64,000 bases of DNA from Promethearchaeia archaeon. Its GTDB lineage: Archaea > Asgardarchaeota > Lokiarchaeia > Sigyniarchaeales > SOKP01. The translations under genes and the position numbers were made by a program. Under the pieces are notes generated by a model. The model was not told the DNA's origin. It saw nothing but the letters and a program-made list of their open reading frames with translations, and ran no database searches. The stretch's first letter is position 1. Each line of letters opens with the position of its first letter. Where the stretch lies: contig JAHQWG010000039.1 of NCBI GenBank assembly GCA_029856045.1, positions 1-64,000 of the forward strand, given 5' to 3'. Positions 8,722 to 17,936 of the stretch are shown here, one piece after another.

Positions 8722-9879
8722 ATGGAATTAAAAGAGCTTTTTAGTCCGGGAAAAATTGGAAATGTTCAAATTAAAAATAGAATTATTCGATCAGCCACAA
8801 CCGAAAGGTTAGCCAATAAAGATGGCACCATAAACGATAAATATATTAAAAATTATACAGATTTGGCTGAAGGAGGGATTGGATTGATAATTTCGGGATT
8901 TATCAATATAGAGTTAGGTTATTCGGTTATGCCTAACAGCCCAGCTTTATACAATGATTCATTCATCTCAGGACAAAAAAAGTTAGTTGATGCCGTTCAT
9001 GATTATTCTGATGTAAAATTTGCGGCTCAACTTGCGCATACAGGTCGTCAAACCTCACATCCAAAATTTGAAGCCGTTGGACCTTCACCAATTCCAGATA
9101 AGTCAGTCAACCGAGTACCTCGTGAATTAACAGACGATGAAATCAAAGAAATTATAAAAAAATTTGTAAATGCAGGTCGGAGGGCTTATGAAATTGGTTA
9201 TGATATGGTGCAACTACACGCTGCACACGGATATTTACTCAGTAATTTCATTTCTCCCTATTCAAATAAACGTACTGGGGAATATGGGGGAGATACTAAG
9301 AGGAGAACTAAAATCTTAGTTGATATTTATAACCAATTGAGAGAAGAGGTTGGAAAAAACTTACCTATTATAATTAAACTACAGACAGAAGATGGTGTTC
9401 CTGAAGGTATGACCTTAGAAGAGGGAAAGAAAATTGCCAGAATTGTTATAGACACGGGTTATAATGCAATTGAAGTGTCAGGAGGGATGGGAGAATCTTT
9501 AATTGGGACTAAAAATGCACTCCCTAGTAAACAAAATATTGGTCCAGAAGAAGAAAACTACTTTCTGCAAAGTATTAAAGAAATTAGACCATATATGAAA
9601 GATTGTGCCGCTATCCTTGTGGGTGGAGTTAAAAATCCTATAACTGTTGAAAAATTTCTTCAAGATAAAATAATTGATTTCATTTCAATGTGTAGACCAT
9701 TGATTCGCGAACCAGACCTTCCAAATCGTTGGAAAAATGGTGACATATCTCCAGCACATTGTATTAGTTGCAATTCTTGTTATATGTCTGCGTTAACAGG
9801 TCCTATTTATTGTACTGTTAAAGAGAATTTAAAAAAGAAGAGATTAAGAAAAGAACAAAGATTAAAAAAGAATAAATAA
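8722..9879 (+). CDS. NADH:flavin oxidoreductase / old yellow enzyme family, single-domain form
   Basis: 385 residues. It has the family opening LFSPGKIGNVQIKNRI, the active-site HAAHGYLLSNFISP, and SNKRTGEYGG, all typical of the FMN TIM barrel of 2,4-dienoyl-CoA reductase and enoate reductases. Near the C-terminus CISCNSCY and a later Cys give a cysteine set like the iron-sulfur site of that subgroup. The FAD/NAD domain normally fused in dienoyl-CoA reductase is absent, and the protein ends with a very basic tail. It probably reduces an enoate or enoyl-CoA with electrons from a partner. It is likely co-transcribed with the SDR upstream. Confidence 0.8.
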   Translation: MELKELFSPGKIGNVQIKNRIIRSATTERLANKDGTINDKYIKNYTDLAEGGIGLIISGFINIELGYSVMPNSPALYNDSFISGQKKLVDAVHDYSDVKFAAQLAHTGRQTSHPKFEAVGPSPIPDKSVNRVPRELTDDEIKEIIKKFVNAGRRAYEIGYDMVQLHAAHGYLLSNFISPYSNKRTGEYGGDTKRRTKILVDIYNQLREEVGKNLPIIIKLQTEDGVPEGMTLEEGKKIARIVIDTGYNAIEVSGGMGESLIGTKNALPSKQNIGPEEENYFLQSIKEIRPYMKDCAAILVGGVKNPITVEKFLQDKIIDFISMCRPLIREPDLPNRWKNGDISPAHCISCNSCYMSALTGPIYCTVKENLKKKRLRKEQRLKKNK

Positions 9880-9907
9880 CATAATATTGAAGCAAAAATA
9901 AAGGAAA

Positions 9908-11284
9908 TTATTTATTTAATTGTAATATTTTCATTCGGTCAATTAATATTTTTATTGCATAAGCCGCCTCATGTGGTGTGAAGTATATGGTTGTTTTTTC
10001 TTTTTTTGCTAAATCTTTAAGATTTTGAAATCCTTCACTAAACATAATTAACGGGATTACCGGTTTCCCTCTTCCAGTATCATTCCACGCCCGAATTATT
10101 CCACGATAATGCTCATCAGATTTCATTTCTAGAAAGGGAGGTATTACAAGACATGAAACAGCTATATCTATTCCAGGGTCTTCGAGCATTGCTTTTGTGA
10201 TATTGTAATATTGTTCTTCTTCTGCTACTCCAATCATATCAAGTGGATTGACCATTTTTACTAATGATATTAATTGAGGTGCCATTTTTTCTTTAAGTTC
10301 TTTAGAGAATTCAGCAAGTTTTAAACCAAATTCTTCAGCCTTGTCGCTAAATAAAACAGAACTACCTCCACTATTAGTTAATACACCGATTTTTTCTCCT
10401 TTTGGAAGTGGCAAAAATGAGAATGTTTTAATTGCTGTAATATAATCAGAAACATTTTCACACATAACTGCTCCAGCTTGTTCTATAGCAGTTTTAAGCA
10501 TTTTATAATCTGTAGCCATAGAACCTGTATGACTGCTAGCAGCCTTCATTCCTGAAGTAGTTCTACCACCTTTTAGAGCAATTATTGGTTTTAATGGGAT
10601 GATGTTTTTCATTATTTCATAAAAGGCTTTACCATCAGTAATGGTTTCTAAATATATACAAATAATCTGAGTATTTTCATCTTCCTTGAAGAACTCGAGG
10701 ATCTCACCGAAAGATACATCAATATTATTTCCAATATTTGCAAACTTGGAACATCCCAAATCATGTTGTTCCATCTCATAAAAACATGCACATCCAAATG
10801 AACCAGATTGACTTACCATGCCAATATTGCCTTTAGGAGCTGATTGAATAAAGGAAGCATTAAGACCAATATCTATATTTTGTATTCCTACACAGTTGGG
10901 CCCCATAACTCTAATTCCAACTTCTTTACACTTTTTAGCTATTTCTGCTTCAATTTTCTTACCTTTTTCGTCTATCTCTCCAAATCCTGCAGACACAATA
11001 ATTATACGTTTAACTTTCTTCTCGATGCATTGATCCACGATTAATTCTACAATACTGGCAGGTACTAATATAATAGCAAGATCTATATCTTTTGGAACAT
11101 CTATAACGGAATTATAAGTTTTTAACCCGTGAATTTCTTGATTTCGAGGAGATATCAGAAATAATTCACTTTGGAGGTCTTTGTTTTCAAGAATGTTTAT
11201 TGTTACAGCATTTCCGAATTTTTTAGGATCGGCTGTTGCACCAATCACTGCAATTGTTTTTGGATAGAAAAAAAGTTTTGTCAT
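9908..11284 (-). CDS. ADP-forming acyl-CoA synthetase, alpha subunit
   Basis: 458 residues matching the alpha subunit of archaeal ADP-forming acetyl-/aryl-acyl-CoA synthetase. It has an N-terminal CoA-binding Rossmann fold (IAVIGATADPKKFG), then the succinyl-CoA-ligase-like part VSQSGSFG, and SSHTGSMATDY with the phosphorylated His. The enzyme converts an acyl-CoA, ADP and phosphate to the acid, CoA and ATP. It begins 4 bases after the end of iorA, so in this operon it probably releases energy from aryl-acyl-CoA made by IorAB. The beta (ATP-grasp) subunit is not in the window. Confidence 0.85.
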   Translation of the reverse strand: MTKLFFYPKTIAVIGATADPKKFGNAVTINILENKDLQSELFLISPRNQEIHGLKTYNSVIDVPKDIDLAIILVPASIVELIVDQCIEKKVKRIIIVSAGFGEIDEKGKKIEAEIAKKCKEVGIRVMGPNCVGIQNIDIGLNASFIQSAPKGNIGMVSQSGSFGCACFYEMEQHDLGCSKFANIGNNIDVSFGEILEFFKEDENTQIICIYLETITDGKAFYEIMKNIIPLKPIIALKGGRTTSGMKAASSHTGSMATDYKMLKTAIEQAGAVMCENVSDYITAIKTFSFLPLPKGEKIGVLTNSGGSSVLFSDKAEEFGLKLAEFSKELKEKMAPQLISLVKMVNPLDMIGVAEEEQYYNITKAMLEDPGIDIAVSCLVIPPFLEMKSDEHYRGIIRAWNDTGRGKPVIPLIMFSEGFQNLKDLAKKEKTTIYFTPHEAAYAIKILIDRMKILQLNK

Positions 11285-11288
11285 GTTC

Positions 11289-13193
11289 TTAATTTATCTC
11301 CTCATATATAGCGTCGTATTGGCATACACTAATGCATACTTTACATCCCCTGCAGATTTCTTGATTGATAATTGCTTTTTTCTCTTCTTTATTGAAAGAA
11401 AGTGCTGGACAACCAAATTGATTAACGCAGATAAGACATCCTTTGCATTTAGAGGGATCTACTTTTACAACGGGTATTTGAATCTGCTTTGATCGAAACT
11501 CTTTTTCTTCTAACAAGGAACAAAGATGTCTTGAGATGAAAACTCTTACACCTTGAGCTTTTAAAGCTTCTCGCAATTTCTCAACCATTTTATTTAAATT
11601 ATAAGAATCTTCTACCCATATATTTTCAGGTGGTACTCCACATCCACGAACAAGTTCTTCTATTACAACACGAGTTCCAGGTTCTTTTGTAATTTTTATT
11701 CCAGTCCCAGGGTTATCTTGAAATCCCGTCATACTTGTTGATCTATTATCTAATATTACAACTAATAAGTTATTTTGGTTATAAACAGCATTTATTAAAG
11801 CTGGAATTCCAGAATGGAAGAAAGTTGAATCACCTAGTATCGCTAGTATTGGATTTTCGGTTGAGTGAATCTTAGCAAATCCATTTGCCAGTCCAATGGA
11901 GCCACCCATACATATTTCAGTATCCACACATTCAAGAGGTTTATATACTGCCAGTGTATAACACCCAATGTCACTAGAGTTTATAAATTTTAATTTTAAT
12001 TCTTTCTCTAGTAATGTAATCGCATAAAAAGTAGAACGATGACTACAACCTGGGCACAACACAGGAAGTCGTGGAGGTAATGATATCTTAATATCAGGAA
12101 TAACGTTTTTTTTATATTCTATCCCAATGAAACTTGCCACTTTCTCCAAATATATTTCTCCTGAGAATTCTCCTTGTTGAGGGAAATAGTCTTTACCATG
12201 TATTTCAACTTCATTTACCAGTTTATTTTCATATGTAAGTTGTTTCAGAATGTTTTCTAGAATTGGTTCTAGTTCTTCAACCACTAATATTTTATCTACT
12301 GAAGAAAGTAATTTTCTAATGAGTTTTTTAGGTGGAGGATAGACCATGCCGAGTTTAAGGATGGAGACTTTATTCTCCAAGCCAAAATCGATGAGTGTGT
12401 CAATTAGTTGGGCATAAGGAATACCTGCAGCAATAAAACCGTAACGTATTCCATTGATTTTTTCTGAAGATAATTTAAGAGAATTGAAGGGAAATTCATC
12501 GGCAAGATTGGAGATCTTCTCAAACCGCTCGAGTAGTTTGGTGCGAAGTACACGCGAATGTGAAGGTAAACAAACCCAACGTGCGCGATCCCAATCAAAT
12601 CCATAAGGGCGATCAATATTTTGAATCTCTCCAAGTATAACATCACCTCGACCGTGATTCAAGCGAGTTGTTGTCCGGAATAGTACTATTGTATGATGCT
12701 CCTCGGAGAATTCAAATGCATATTTGATTAAATCCTTAGCCTCTTGAACAGTAGAGGGTTCAAATACAGGGATTAAAGCATGGAGCCCGAAATAACGATT
12801 ATCTTGCTCATTTTGGGATGAAAAACAGTTTGGATCATCAGCAGAAACCACTACCATTCCACCACGAGCACCTGCGTAACAGGCAGTCATAAATGCATCT
12901 GACGCAACATTTAATCCTACATGTTTCATTACAGCTACTGATCTTGCATTTGAAATAGACCCACCATACGCAACCTCAAACCCAACTTTTTCATTTATAC
13001 TCCACTCAATGTTTAAATGTGGATAATAAGGTTTCATCTTTGCAAGGGTGTCTAAGATTTCTGATGATGGAGTACCTGGATAACCCGCCCCAATTACAAC
13101 TCCAGCTTCAAGTATCCCTCGAGCAATAGCTTCATTACCAAGCATTATTACACGCTTACCAGGAATTTCTTCAGCAAAATAAGGAATACTCAT
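11289..13193 (-). CDS. iorA: Indolepyruvate:ferredoxin oxidoreductase, alpha subunit
   Basis: 634 residues, the usual size for IorA. The N-terminal pyrimidine-binding part contains GAGYPGTPSSEILD. Later come LCPGCSHRSTFYAI and the ThDP motif LGDSTFFHSGIPALINAVYN. The C-terminus carries two [4Fe-4S] motifs (CKGCLICVNQFGC and CRGCKVCISVCQ). With IorB it oxidatively decarboxylates aryl pyruvates from aromatic amino acids to aryl-acetyl-CoA and reduces ferredoxin. It overlaps iorB by 4 bases and is followed by the acyl-CoA synthetase alpha gene, a coherent peptide-fermentation operon. Confidence 0.93.
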   Translation of the reverse strand: MSIPYFAEEIPGKRVIMLGNEAIARGILEAGVVIGAGYPGTPSSEILDTLAKMKPYYPHLNIEWSINEKVGFEVAYGGSISNARSVAVMKHVGLNVASDAFMTACYAGARGGMVVVSADDPNCFSSQNEQDNRYFGLHALIPVFEPSTVQEAKDLIKYAFEFSEEHHTIVLFRTTTRLNHGRGDVILGEIQNIDRPYGFDWDRARWVCLPSHSRVLRTKLLERFEKISNLADEFPFNSLKLSSEKINGIRYGFIAAGIPYAQLIDTLIDFGLENKVSILKLGMVYPPPKKLIRKLLSSVDKILVVEELEPILENILKQLTYENKLVNEVEIHGKDYFPQQGEFSGEIYLEKVASFIGIEYKKNVIPDIKISLPPRLPVLCPGCSHRSTFYAITLLEKELKLKFINSSDIGCYTLAVYKPLECVDTEICMGGSIGLANGFAKIHSTENPILAILGDSTFFHSGIPALINAVYNQNNLLVVILDNRSTSMTGFQDNPGTGIKITKEPGTRVVIEELVRGCGVPPENIWVEDSYNLNKMVEKLREALKAQGVRVFISRHLCSLLEEKEFRSKQIQIPVVKVDPSKCKGCLICVNQFGCPALSFNKEEKKAIINQEICRGCKVCISVCQYDAIYEEIN

Positions 13194-13846
13194 AATAAGT
13201 CCCTCCTAATAGATTTTCCTTTTTCAATACCCAATTGAAATGCAATTCGGTTTACTTCTTGAGACTTTTTGGGAATAAAACGTAAAATTGAATGTTTAAG
13301 TGAATCCTCCTTAATTGGTAATTTATCCGAACCCAAAATAATACCTAACATAACAATATTTAATGCCTTAGATGTCCCAGCTTTTAATGCCAATTTGTCT
13401 GCATCAAAGAAATATGTATTATAATGTAAATTTTTTAATTGTTGACATAGAATTTCGTTAGATGGATATTTAAAACCCATCTGGTTAACCATTGGAGGTA
13501 TAATGATTTTATTATTTACGAAGAAATATGTATTTGGTCCAGAAAAATTAAAGACTCGAAGTGCTTCGCTAATTTCGAATGCTAAAATAATATCAACTTG
13601 GCCTTTTGGAATCAACGGGCTGGCAACTTCAGGTCCAAACCTAATATAAGCGCTAACAGAACCACCACGTTGAGCCATTCCGTGTGTTTCAGCCGTTCGA
13701 ACTTGGTAACCATCCATTAAAGCTGCCCAAGCAAGAATTTGTGTGGTTCTAATGATACCTTGGCCACCTACACCAACATTAAGCACACTAAATCTTTTTT
13801 TCTCTATAGTCCAATTGTCTGGACCTTTATTTATTTGGATAACCAA
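13190..13846 (-). CDS. iorB: Indolepyruvate:ferredoxin oxidoreductase, beta subunit
   Basis: 218 residues of the gamma-type domain of 2-oxoacid:acceptor oxidoreductases. It shows NVGVGGQGIIRTTQIL near the N-terminus and ETHGMAQRGGSVSAYIRFG, both hallmark segments. It is the first gene of the minus-strand iorB-iorA-acyl-CoA synthetase alpha operon and overlaps iorA by 4 bases, so translation is probably coupled. The order beta-before-alpha is less usual than iorAB but is functionally neutral. Confidence 0.92.
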   Translation of the reverse strand: MVIQINKGPDNWTIEKKRFSVLNVGVGGQGIIRTTQILAWAALMDGYQVRTAETHGMAQRGGSVSAYIRFGPEVASPLIPKGQVDIILAFEISEALRVFNFSGPNTYFFVNNKIIIPPMVNQMGFKYPSNEILCQQLKNLHYNTYFFDADKLALKAGTSKALNIVMLGIILGSDKLPIKEDSLKHSILRFIPKKSQEVNRIAFQLGIEKGKSIRRDLL

Positions 13847-14080
13847 TTCAATACACTTTTTTTTCTAATTTTTGAATAAGTAAATTTTTTTATTCTAAAC
13901 TCAAAAAATCAGGACCTCAAAATAATTTCCACTTAAAATATATTCATATATTCTTTATTTATAATATTACTAAAAGATATGTGGGATTAAAGTGGGTAAT
14001 TATTAGATTTTAACATGTTATGAAAAATAGAAAGCCTTTATTAAAACTTAAAAAATTTATTTTTCTTTTAAAAAAAGGTA

Positions 14081-15583
14081 TTATAATATTTCTTTTGTAT
14101 GTCCTGCAATTTTATCAATTTTAAAATAACGATATTTTATATTATTTTTAGGCAATGAACCAATTTTAGCTATTTTGTCAGTAATATAATCTGGAAAGAG
14201 GTATTTTGATAACTGAGAAAGTGTTTCTTTATTCTCAATACAATTCAGTAATTTCAGGCTTTCGCAAGAATAGAAAATCTCGGAAACTAAATCAAAATTG
14301 ATATCTTCTTCAAATTTTAAAAATGTTAAATTTCTATATATCTTTTGTATTATATTTTCTATAAAATTTGTATTTTCGAATATTTTTAATGAATTTCTCA
14401 TATAATGTATAAAAAGAGTATAATACGTTGCCTCTGAAGATATAGATCCATCAGGAAATTGTTTTACTCCTTCATTATTTATTCTTTCTTTTATAACTGC
14501 TAAGATTTTTTCGATATTTTTTAGCTCTAATTTTTCTGGCAATTCTAATAAAGAATAAATTTTTAAAATAACAGCAAGCTTACTGGTTTCCATTAATTTT
14601 AAATTATCAATACTGTAAAACTCCTCTTCTTCTTCTTTAATCAATTTCTGAACATAACTTGGCTCTATATGATCATATACAATTTCACATGCTTTTAAAA
14701 AATAATATACTTGATCAGTTTCTTCAATTAGTGGAGTATAAGTTTCTTCAATAATAGAATTATAAATATTATCTAAAAATTTTTCAATTATTTGTTTATC
14801 TAAGTCAATATTCAATTCATTTGCTAAGAAGATTCCACAATAGTAAATCTCTGGATTAGTTAAAGATACTATTGGTGTTGTAATTAACCATTTATCCATA
14901 TTATTTTTAATGAATGTTCTAATATTAGAGAAATCAAAATTGCTTTGAAGTTTGAAGAAATCAATAATACGATATATTAAATAATTTAATTGGAGTTTAA
15001 TTTCTAAATTATCAATATCTTCCAAATGTTCAATATCTTTCTTATTTCCACACAATTTTCCACATACATTATCCATTAAGCCTATATATTTTTGAAAATT
15101 CTCAAATTTATCAGATTTGTGTAAATCTTCCTTAAGCTTATTTAATTTAATAATTAAATCTAAAGGGAGCAAATTTAATTCTTTTAAATTTAGGATAATA
15201 GAACTATCAATAACACCCCCAATATAAAAAATGAAAAGTTCTAAAAAAATTTCATTTATAATAGGAATAATTTTAAACTTAAATACATCCATTGAAGTTC
15301 TAACATTTTCTTTGTAGTGTGCTTCAAGATATAATTCTTGAATTTTTCCACTGAGATATTGGGGATCAATCCCCAGTTTAATTAAATCATTATTTAAAAC
15401 ATTTAAAATGTCAGCAGAGAGATGTAAAATCTCAATTTCTTTTAAAATATTTTCAGACAATAAATTAGAAATTGATCTTTGTAAATAAGTATCAATACCG
15501 TCGAAAAATGCTTTAAATTGTTCAAGAAATGACAAATCTAAAATTCTAAATAAGCCTTGATAAAGCATTTTAATACAGAACAA
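14081..15583 (-). CDS. Unrecognised helical-repeat protein, possibly an alpha/alpha toroid
   Basis: 500 residues with no signal peptide or membrane helix seen. The sequence is almost entirely helical. In the second half, helix pairs recur at roughly 45-60 residue steps, each opening with a Tyr/aliphatic pattern (for example PEIYYCGIFLANEL, VYYFLKACEIVY, SEATYYTLFIHYM, LVSEIFYSCESLK). One segment reads FPDGSISSEATYY. This is reminiscent of prenyltransferase/terpene-cyclase alpha-alpha repeats, but the characteristic QW or Asp-Cys-His sites are not evident, so no enzymatic role is claimed. It is divergent from the ATP synthase operon, 183 bases apart. Confidence 0.6.
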   Translation of the reverse strand: MFCIKMLYQGLFRILDLSFLEQFKAFFDGIDTYLQRSISNLLSENILKEIEILHLSADILNVLNNDLIKLGIDPQYLSGKIQELYLEAHYKENVRTSMDVFKFKIIPIINEIFLELFIFYIGGVIDSSIILNLKELNLLPLDLIIKLNKLKEDLHKSDKFENFQKYIGLMDNVCGKLCGNKKDIEHLEDIDNLEIKLQLNYLIYRIIDFFKLQSNFDFSNIRTFIKNNMDKWLITTPIVSLTNPEIYYCGIFLANELNIDLDKQIIEKFLDNIYNSIIEETYTPLIEETDQVYYFLKACEIVYDHIEPSYVQKLIKEEEEEFYSIDNLKLMETSKLAVILKIYSLLELPEKLELKNIEKILAVIKERINNEGVKQFPDGSISSEATYYTLFIHYMRNSLKIFENTNFIENIIQKIYRNLTFLKFEEDINFDLVSEIFYSCESLKLLNCIENKETLSQLSKYLFPDYITDKIAKIGSLPKNNIKYRYFKIDKIAGHTKEIL

Positions 15584-15766
15584 TAAACCCTTTTTAATAT
15601 ATCAAATAATCCAAAAATTAAATATTTTATCTTTTTTATCGAAAGAATTTACACATTATAGTTAGTTTAGTGAAACAAGTTAATAAGTTATTTTATGAAA
15701 TAAAAAAAGTTAAATTTGACAATTTATATTTACTTATCCAAATAATATGAATTATATTAAAAATAG

Positions 15767-16147
15767 ATGTTAAATTTGAAAGGAAAACATAAATTTTTTT
15801 TGTTACTTTTGCTATTCCAATTTTTTTTAATGGCAGTGGTTTTTTTTACCGTTAATAGTCTTATTACTTTTGTCAGTGCCCAAGCTGAAGCGAGCTCCTT
15901 TGATTATTATAATGCAGCAACTGCCTCGAGCTTAGCTTTCTCAGCAGCAATTTCCTTAGCAGCTTCTGTTTTAGGGAGTGCAATGGCTTTAAAAACCGTT
16001 GGTACCGCAGCAATTTCAGCTTTAGCTGAGCGAGAAGAAGTTTTTTTTAAATCTTTTTTAATTGTAGCTTTTTGTGAAGCGATAGCAATATACGGCCTAA
16101 TCATTGCAATATTATTGTGGACAAAAATACCTTCACCACCAGCCTGA
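15767..16147 (+). CDS. atpK: A/V-type ATP synthase subunit K (proteolipid c ring)
   Basis: 126 residues. Residues about 10-37 form an extra hydrophobic segment ending in FVSAQAEASS, like a signal peptide or signal anchor. Two further membrane helices (about 50-75 and 93-120) form the usual proteolipid hairpin. The second has the ion-binding Glu in AFCEAIAIYG. No clear sodium-site Gln/Thr ligands can be asserted. The subunit forms the rotor ring that turns ion flow into rotation. It is the first gene of the ATP synthase operon, under an AT-rich leader with a TATA-like ATTTATATTTAC about 45 bases upstream. Confidence 0.88.
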   Translation: MLNLKGKHKFFLLLLLFQFFLMAVVFFTVNSLITFVSAQAEASSFDYYNAATASSLAFSAAISLAASVLGSAMALKTVGTAAISALAEREEVFFKSFLIVAFCEAIAIYGLIIAILLWTKIPSPPA

Positions 16148-16243
16148 AAAAATTCATTTTTTATATAAATTTTTAAAAGGTTTTAGAGAGGCGATAAATT
16201 AACGAGCGTTATTGTACCTTCTTATGCTTACTCTTATATTAAA

Positions 16244-17254
16244 ATGAGTCTTTTAAAACAACTAATTATTGATGATAAATCTTTGCAGAAATTAGAAGAA
16301 ATCAGTAATATTGAAGAATTTATTGAATTTATTAGTCCTTATTATCCTAATTTAAGCATCAAAGAATATACAATCGAAAAAATTGAGCAGGCTCTCTACC
16401 ATATTTATTTTAAGTTAGTTGGAAAAATTATGCAATATTCACCCCCAAATATGAGGAGTATTTTAAGAGATTATTTATTGAAATATGAAATAATGAATAT
16501 TAAGCAAATTATTCTAGGTTCAATTTTAGGTATGAGTATTGAAGAGAAAAAAAAAAATGTTAATTATTTAATTGAAGAATATTTAGAAAATGTAGATTTT
16601 ATTGAAGATTTGATTAAAATTTCATCCTTAGATGAGATTCAGTTATTTATGAAGCAAACTAGATATAATAAAGCTGTTAGAGAAGGTATTCTTTACTTTA
16701 AGAAAAATAATGAAATATTTGTCTTAGAAGCTTTCTTAGATCAATTATACTATAAAAATCTAATTAAAAAGAAACATACTTTCAATAAAAAAGAAAATGT
16801 AATGATTAATTTATTTGTGGATTATGTATCCGAGATATACAACTTAAATATAATATATCGGGGAATTAAAAATAAAATTGATAAAAAATTATTAGCCCAA
16901 TTTCTTTTAAATAATTATTTATTTTTAAACGCTTATAATATTAATTATTTATTATATCTTGATGATGTAAATGATTTTATTTCAGTAATTTATAATTATT
17001 TTAAAAAAAATAAGGAAATAAGTCCTTTTTTTAGGATATTCGGTCTTAATGAAAAGCATATTTTATTATCACTCGAAAAATTATTTCAAAAATATTATTT
17101 TAAAAAATTTCAAGTAAAGATTGATGATATTGATTTTTTAACAATATATAAAATCTTAGAATTGGTAATAAAAAAAGAAAATGAAATACGATTTATTATT
17201 ATACCAAAAGTAGTTAAAATCACTCACGAAAAATTTAGAAATTTAAAATCGTAA
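16244..17254 (+). CDS. atpC: A/V-type ATP synthase subunit C (V-ATPase d homologue)
   Basis: 336 residues, all alpha-helical, in the size range of archaeal AtpC. The segment LRDYLLKYEIMNIKQIILG corresponds to the conserved first helical repeat of the family, and similar helix triplets recur through the protein. The subunit is a funnel-shaped adaptor that joins the central stalk to the proteolipid ring. Sequence conservation is low, so the call also rests on position between K and H/F. The start is ATG at 16244. Confidence 0.8.
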   Translation: MSLLKQLIIDDKSLQKLEEISNIEEFIEFISPYYPNLSIKEYTIEKIEQALYHIYFKLVGKIMQYSPPNMRSILRDYLLKYEIMNIKQIILGSILGMSIEEKKKNVNYLIEEYLENVDFIEDLIKISSLDEIQLFMKQTRYNKAVREGILYFKKNNEIFVLEAFLDQLYYKNLIKKKHTFNKKENVMINLFVDYVSEIYNLNIIYRGIKNKIDKKLLAQFLLNNYLFLNAYNINYLLYLDDVNDFISVIYNYFKKNKEISPFFRIFGLNEKHILLSLEKLFQKYYFKKFQVKIDDIDFLTIYKILELVIKKENEIRFIIIPKVVKITHEKFRNLKS

Positions 17255-17302
17255 ATAATATAATAGATAATTTCAAAAAGTAAAAGAAAAAGCTTTAGAA
17301 CG

Positions 17303-17620
17303 ATGGAGATATTTAAGTGGGTAAAGGATATTGAAAAAGTCCATGAGGATTTAATTGAAAATACTAAAAGAGAAAATTTCGCTGAAATTCAGAATTTAAA
17401 AAATCAACAAGAGAATCTTATAGAAAAAACTTCAATAGAAAATCAAAAATTTGTGAGTTTAGCTTTAAAAACTCTATCTGAAGAGGTTGACAATGAAATT
17501 AAAATAATAGGACAGAATTTAGATGTTGCTATTAAGAATCTTGAAATAAATTATCAAAAGAATCGTAAAAATTTAGAAAAATTAATCATTGAAAAATTGA
17601 GGTTTGATTTTAGTGTCTGA
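17303..17620 (+). CDS. atpH: A/V-type ATP synthase peripheral stalk subunit H
   Basis: 105 residues, predicted to be one long charged coiled coil (ENTKREN, LKNQQENLIEKT, NQKFVSLALKTLSEEVDNE). This matches the size and composition of AtpH/V-ATPase G, which pairs with subunit E to form the peripheral stalk. There is no catalytic motif; the call depends on coiled-coil content and operon position. It overlaps the start of atpF by 8 bases. Confidence 0.7.
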   Translation: MEIFKWVKDIEKVHEDLIENTKRENFAEIQNLKNQQENLIEKTSIENQKFVSLALKTLSEEVDNEIKIIGQNLDVAIKNLEINYQKNRKNLEKLIIEKLRFDFSV

Positions 17621-17936
17621 TAATCAAAAAATTCATGTTATTGGAAATGAAGATATTGTATTAATGTTTAGTCTTTTGGGGATAGAAGGAACTGTTATTA
17701 AAAATAATGATAATTTTCTAGAAATATTTAATCTTTTGAAAAATAAATCAGAAATTGGAATGGTTATTATTGCAATGAATTTATCAACAGAAATTATCGA
17801 TTTTTTGATAGATTTCAAATTGGATAATAGAAAACCGCTCATATATTTACTGCCTGATGTATTTCAAGAAAATTTTGAAAAGAATGATGTATTTCTAAAT
17901 AAAATCTATGATTCTATAGGTGATATTATATTATAA
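17613..17936 (+). CDS. atpF: A/V-type ATP synthase subunit F (central stalk)
   Basis: About 107 residues with the CheY-like alternating fold of AtpF: IHVIGNEDIVLMFSLLGIEG at the N-terminus, MVIIAMNLS in the middle and PLIYLLPDV later, all at family positions. It sits on the central stalk with subunit D. I chose GTG 17613 because GAGGT (17599-17603) sits 9 bases upstream. TTG 17604 abuts that sequence and is less likely. The stop TAA at 17934-17936 overlaps the inferred start region of atpE. Confidence 0.85.
   Translation: MSDNQKIHVIGNEDIVLMFSLLGIEGTVIKNNDNFLEIFNLLKNKSEIGMVIIAMNLSTEIIDFLIDFKLDNRKPLIYLLPDVFQENFEKNDVFLNKIYDSIGDIIL
17918..17924 (+). promoter_or_regulatory. Shine-Dalgarno sequence for atpE
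   Basis: AGGTGAT, a full match to the archaeal anti-SD core, lies within the end of atpF and 5 bases before ATT 17930 (8 before ATA 17933), the only start-like codons at the head of the atpE frame. It may alternatively be just part of the atpF codons for Gly-Asp. Confidence 0.5.
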
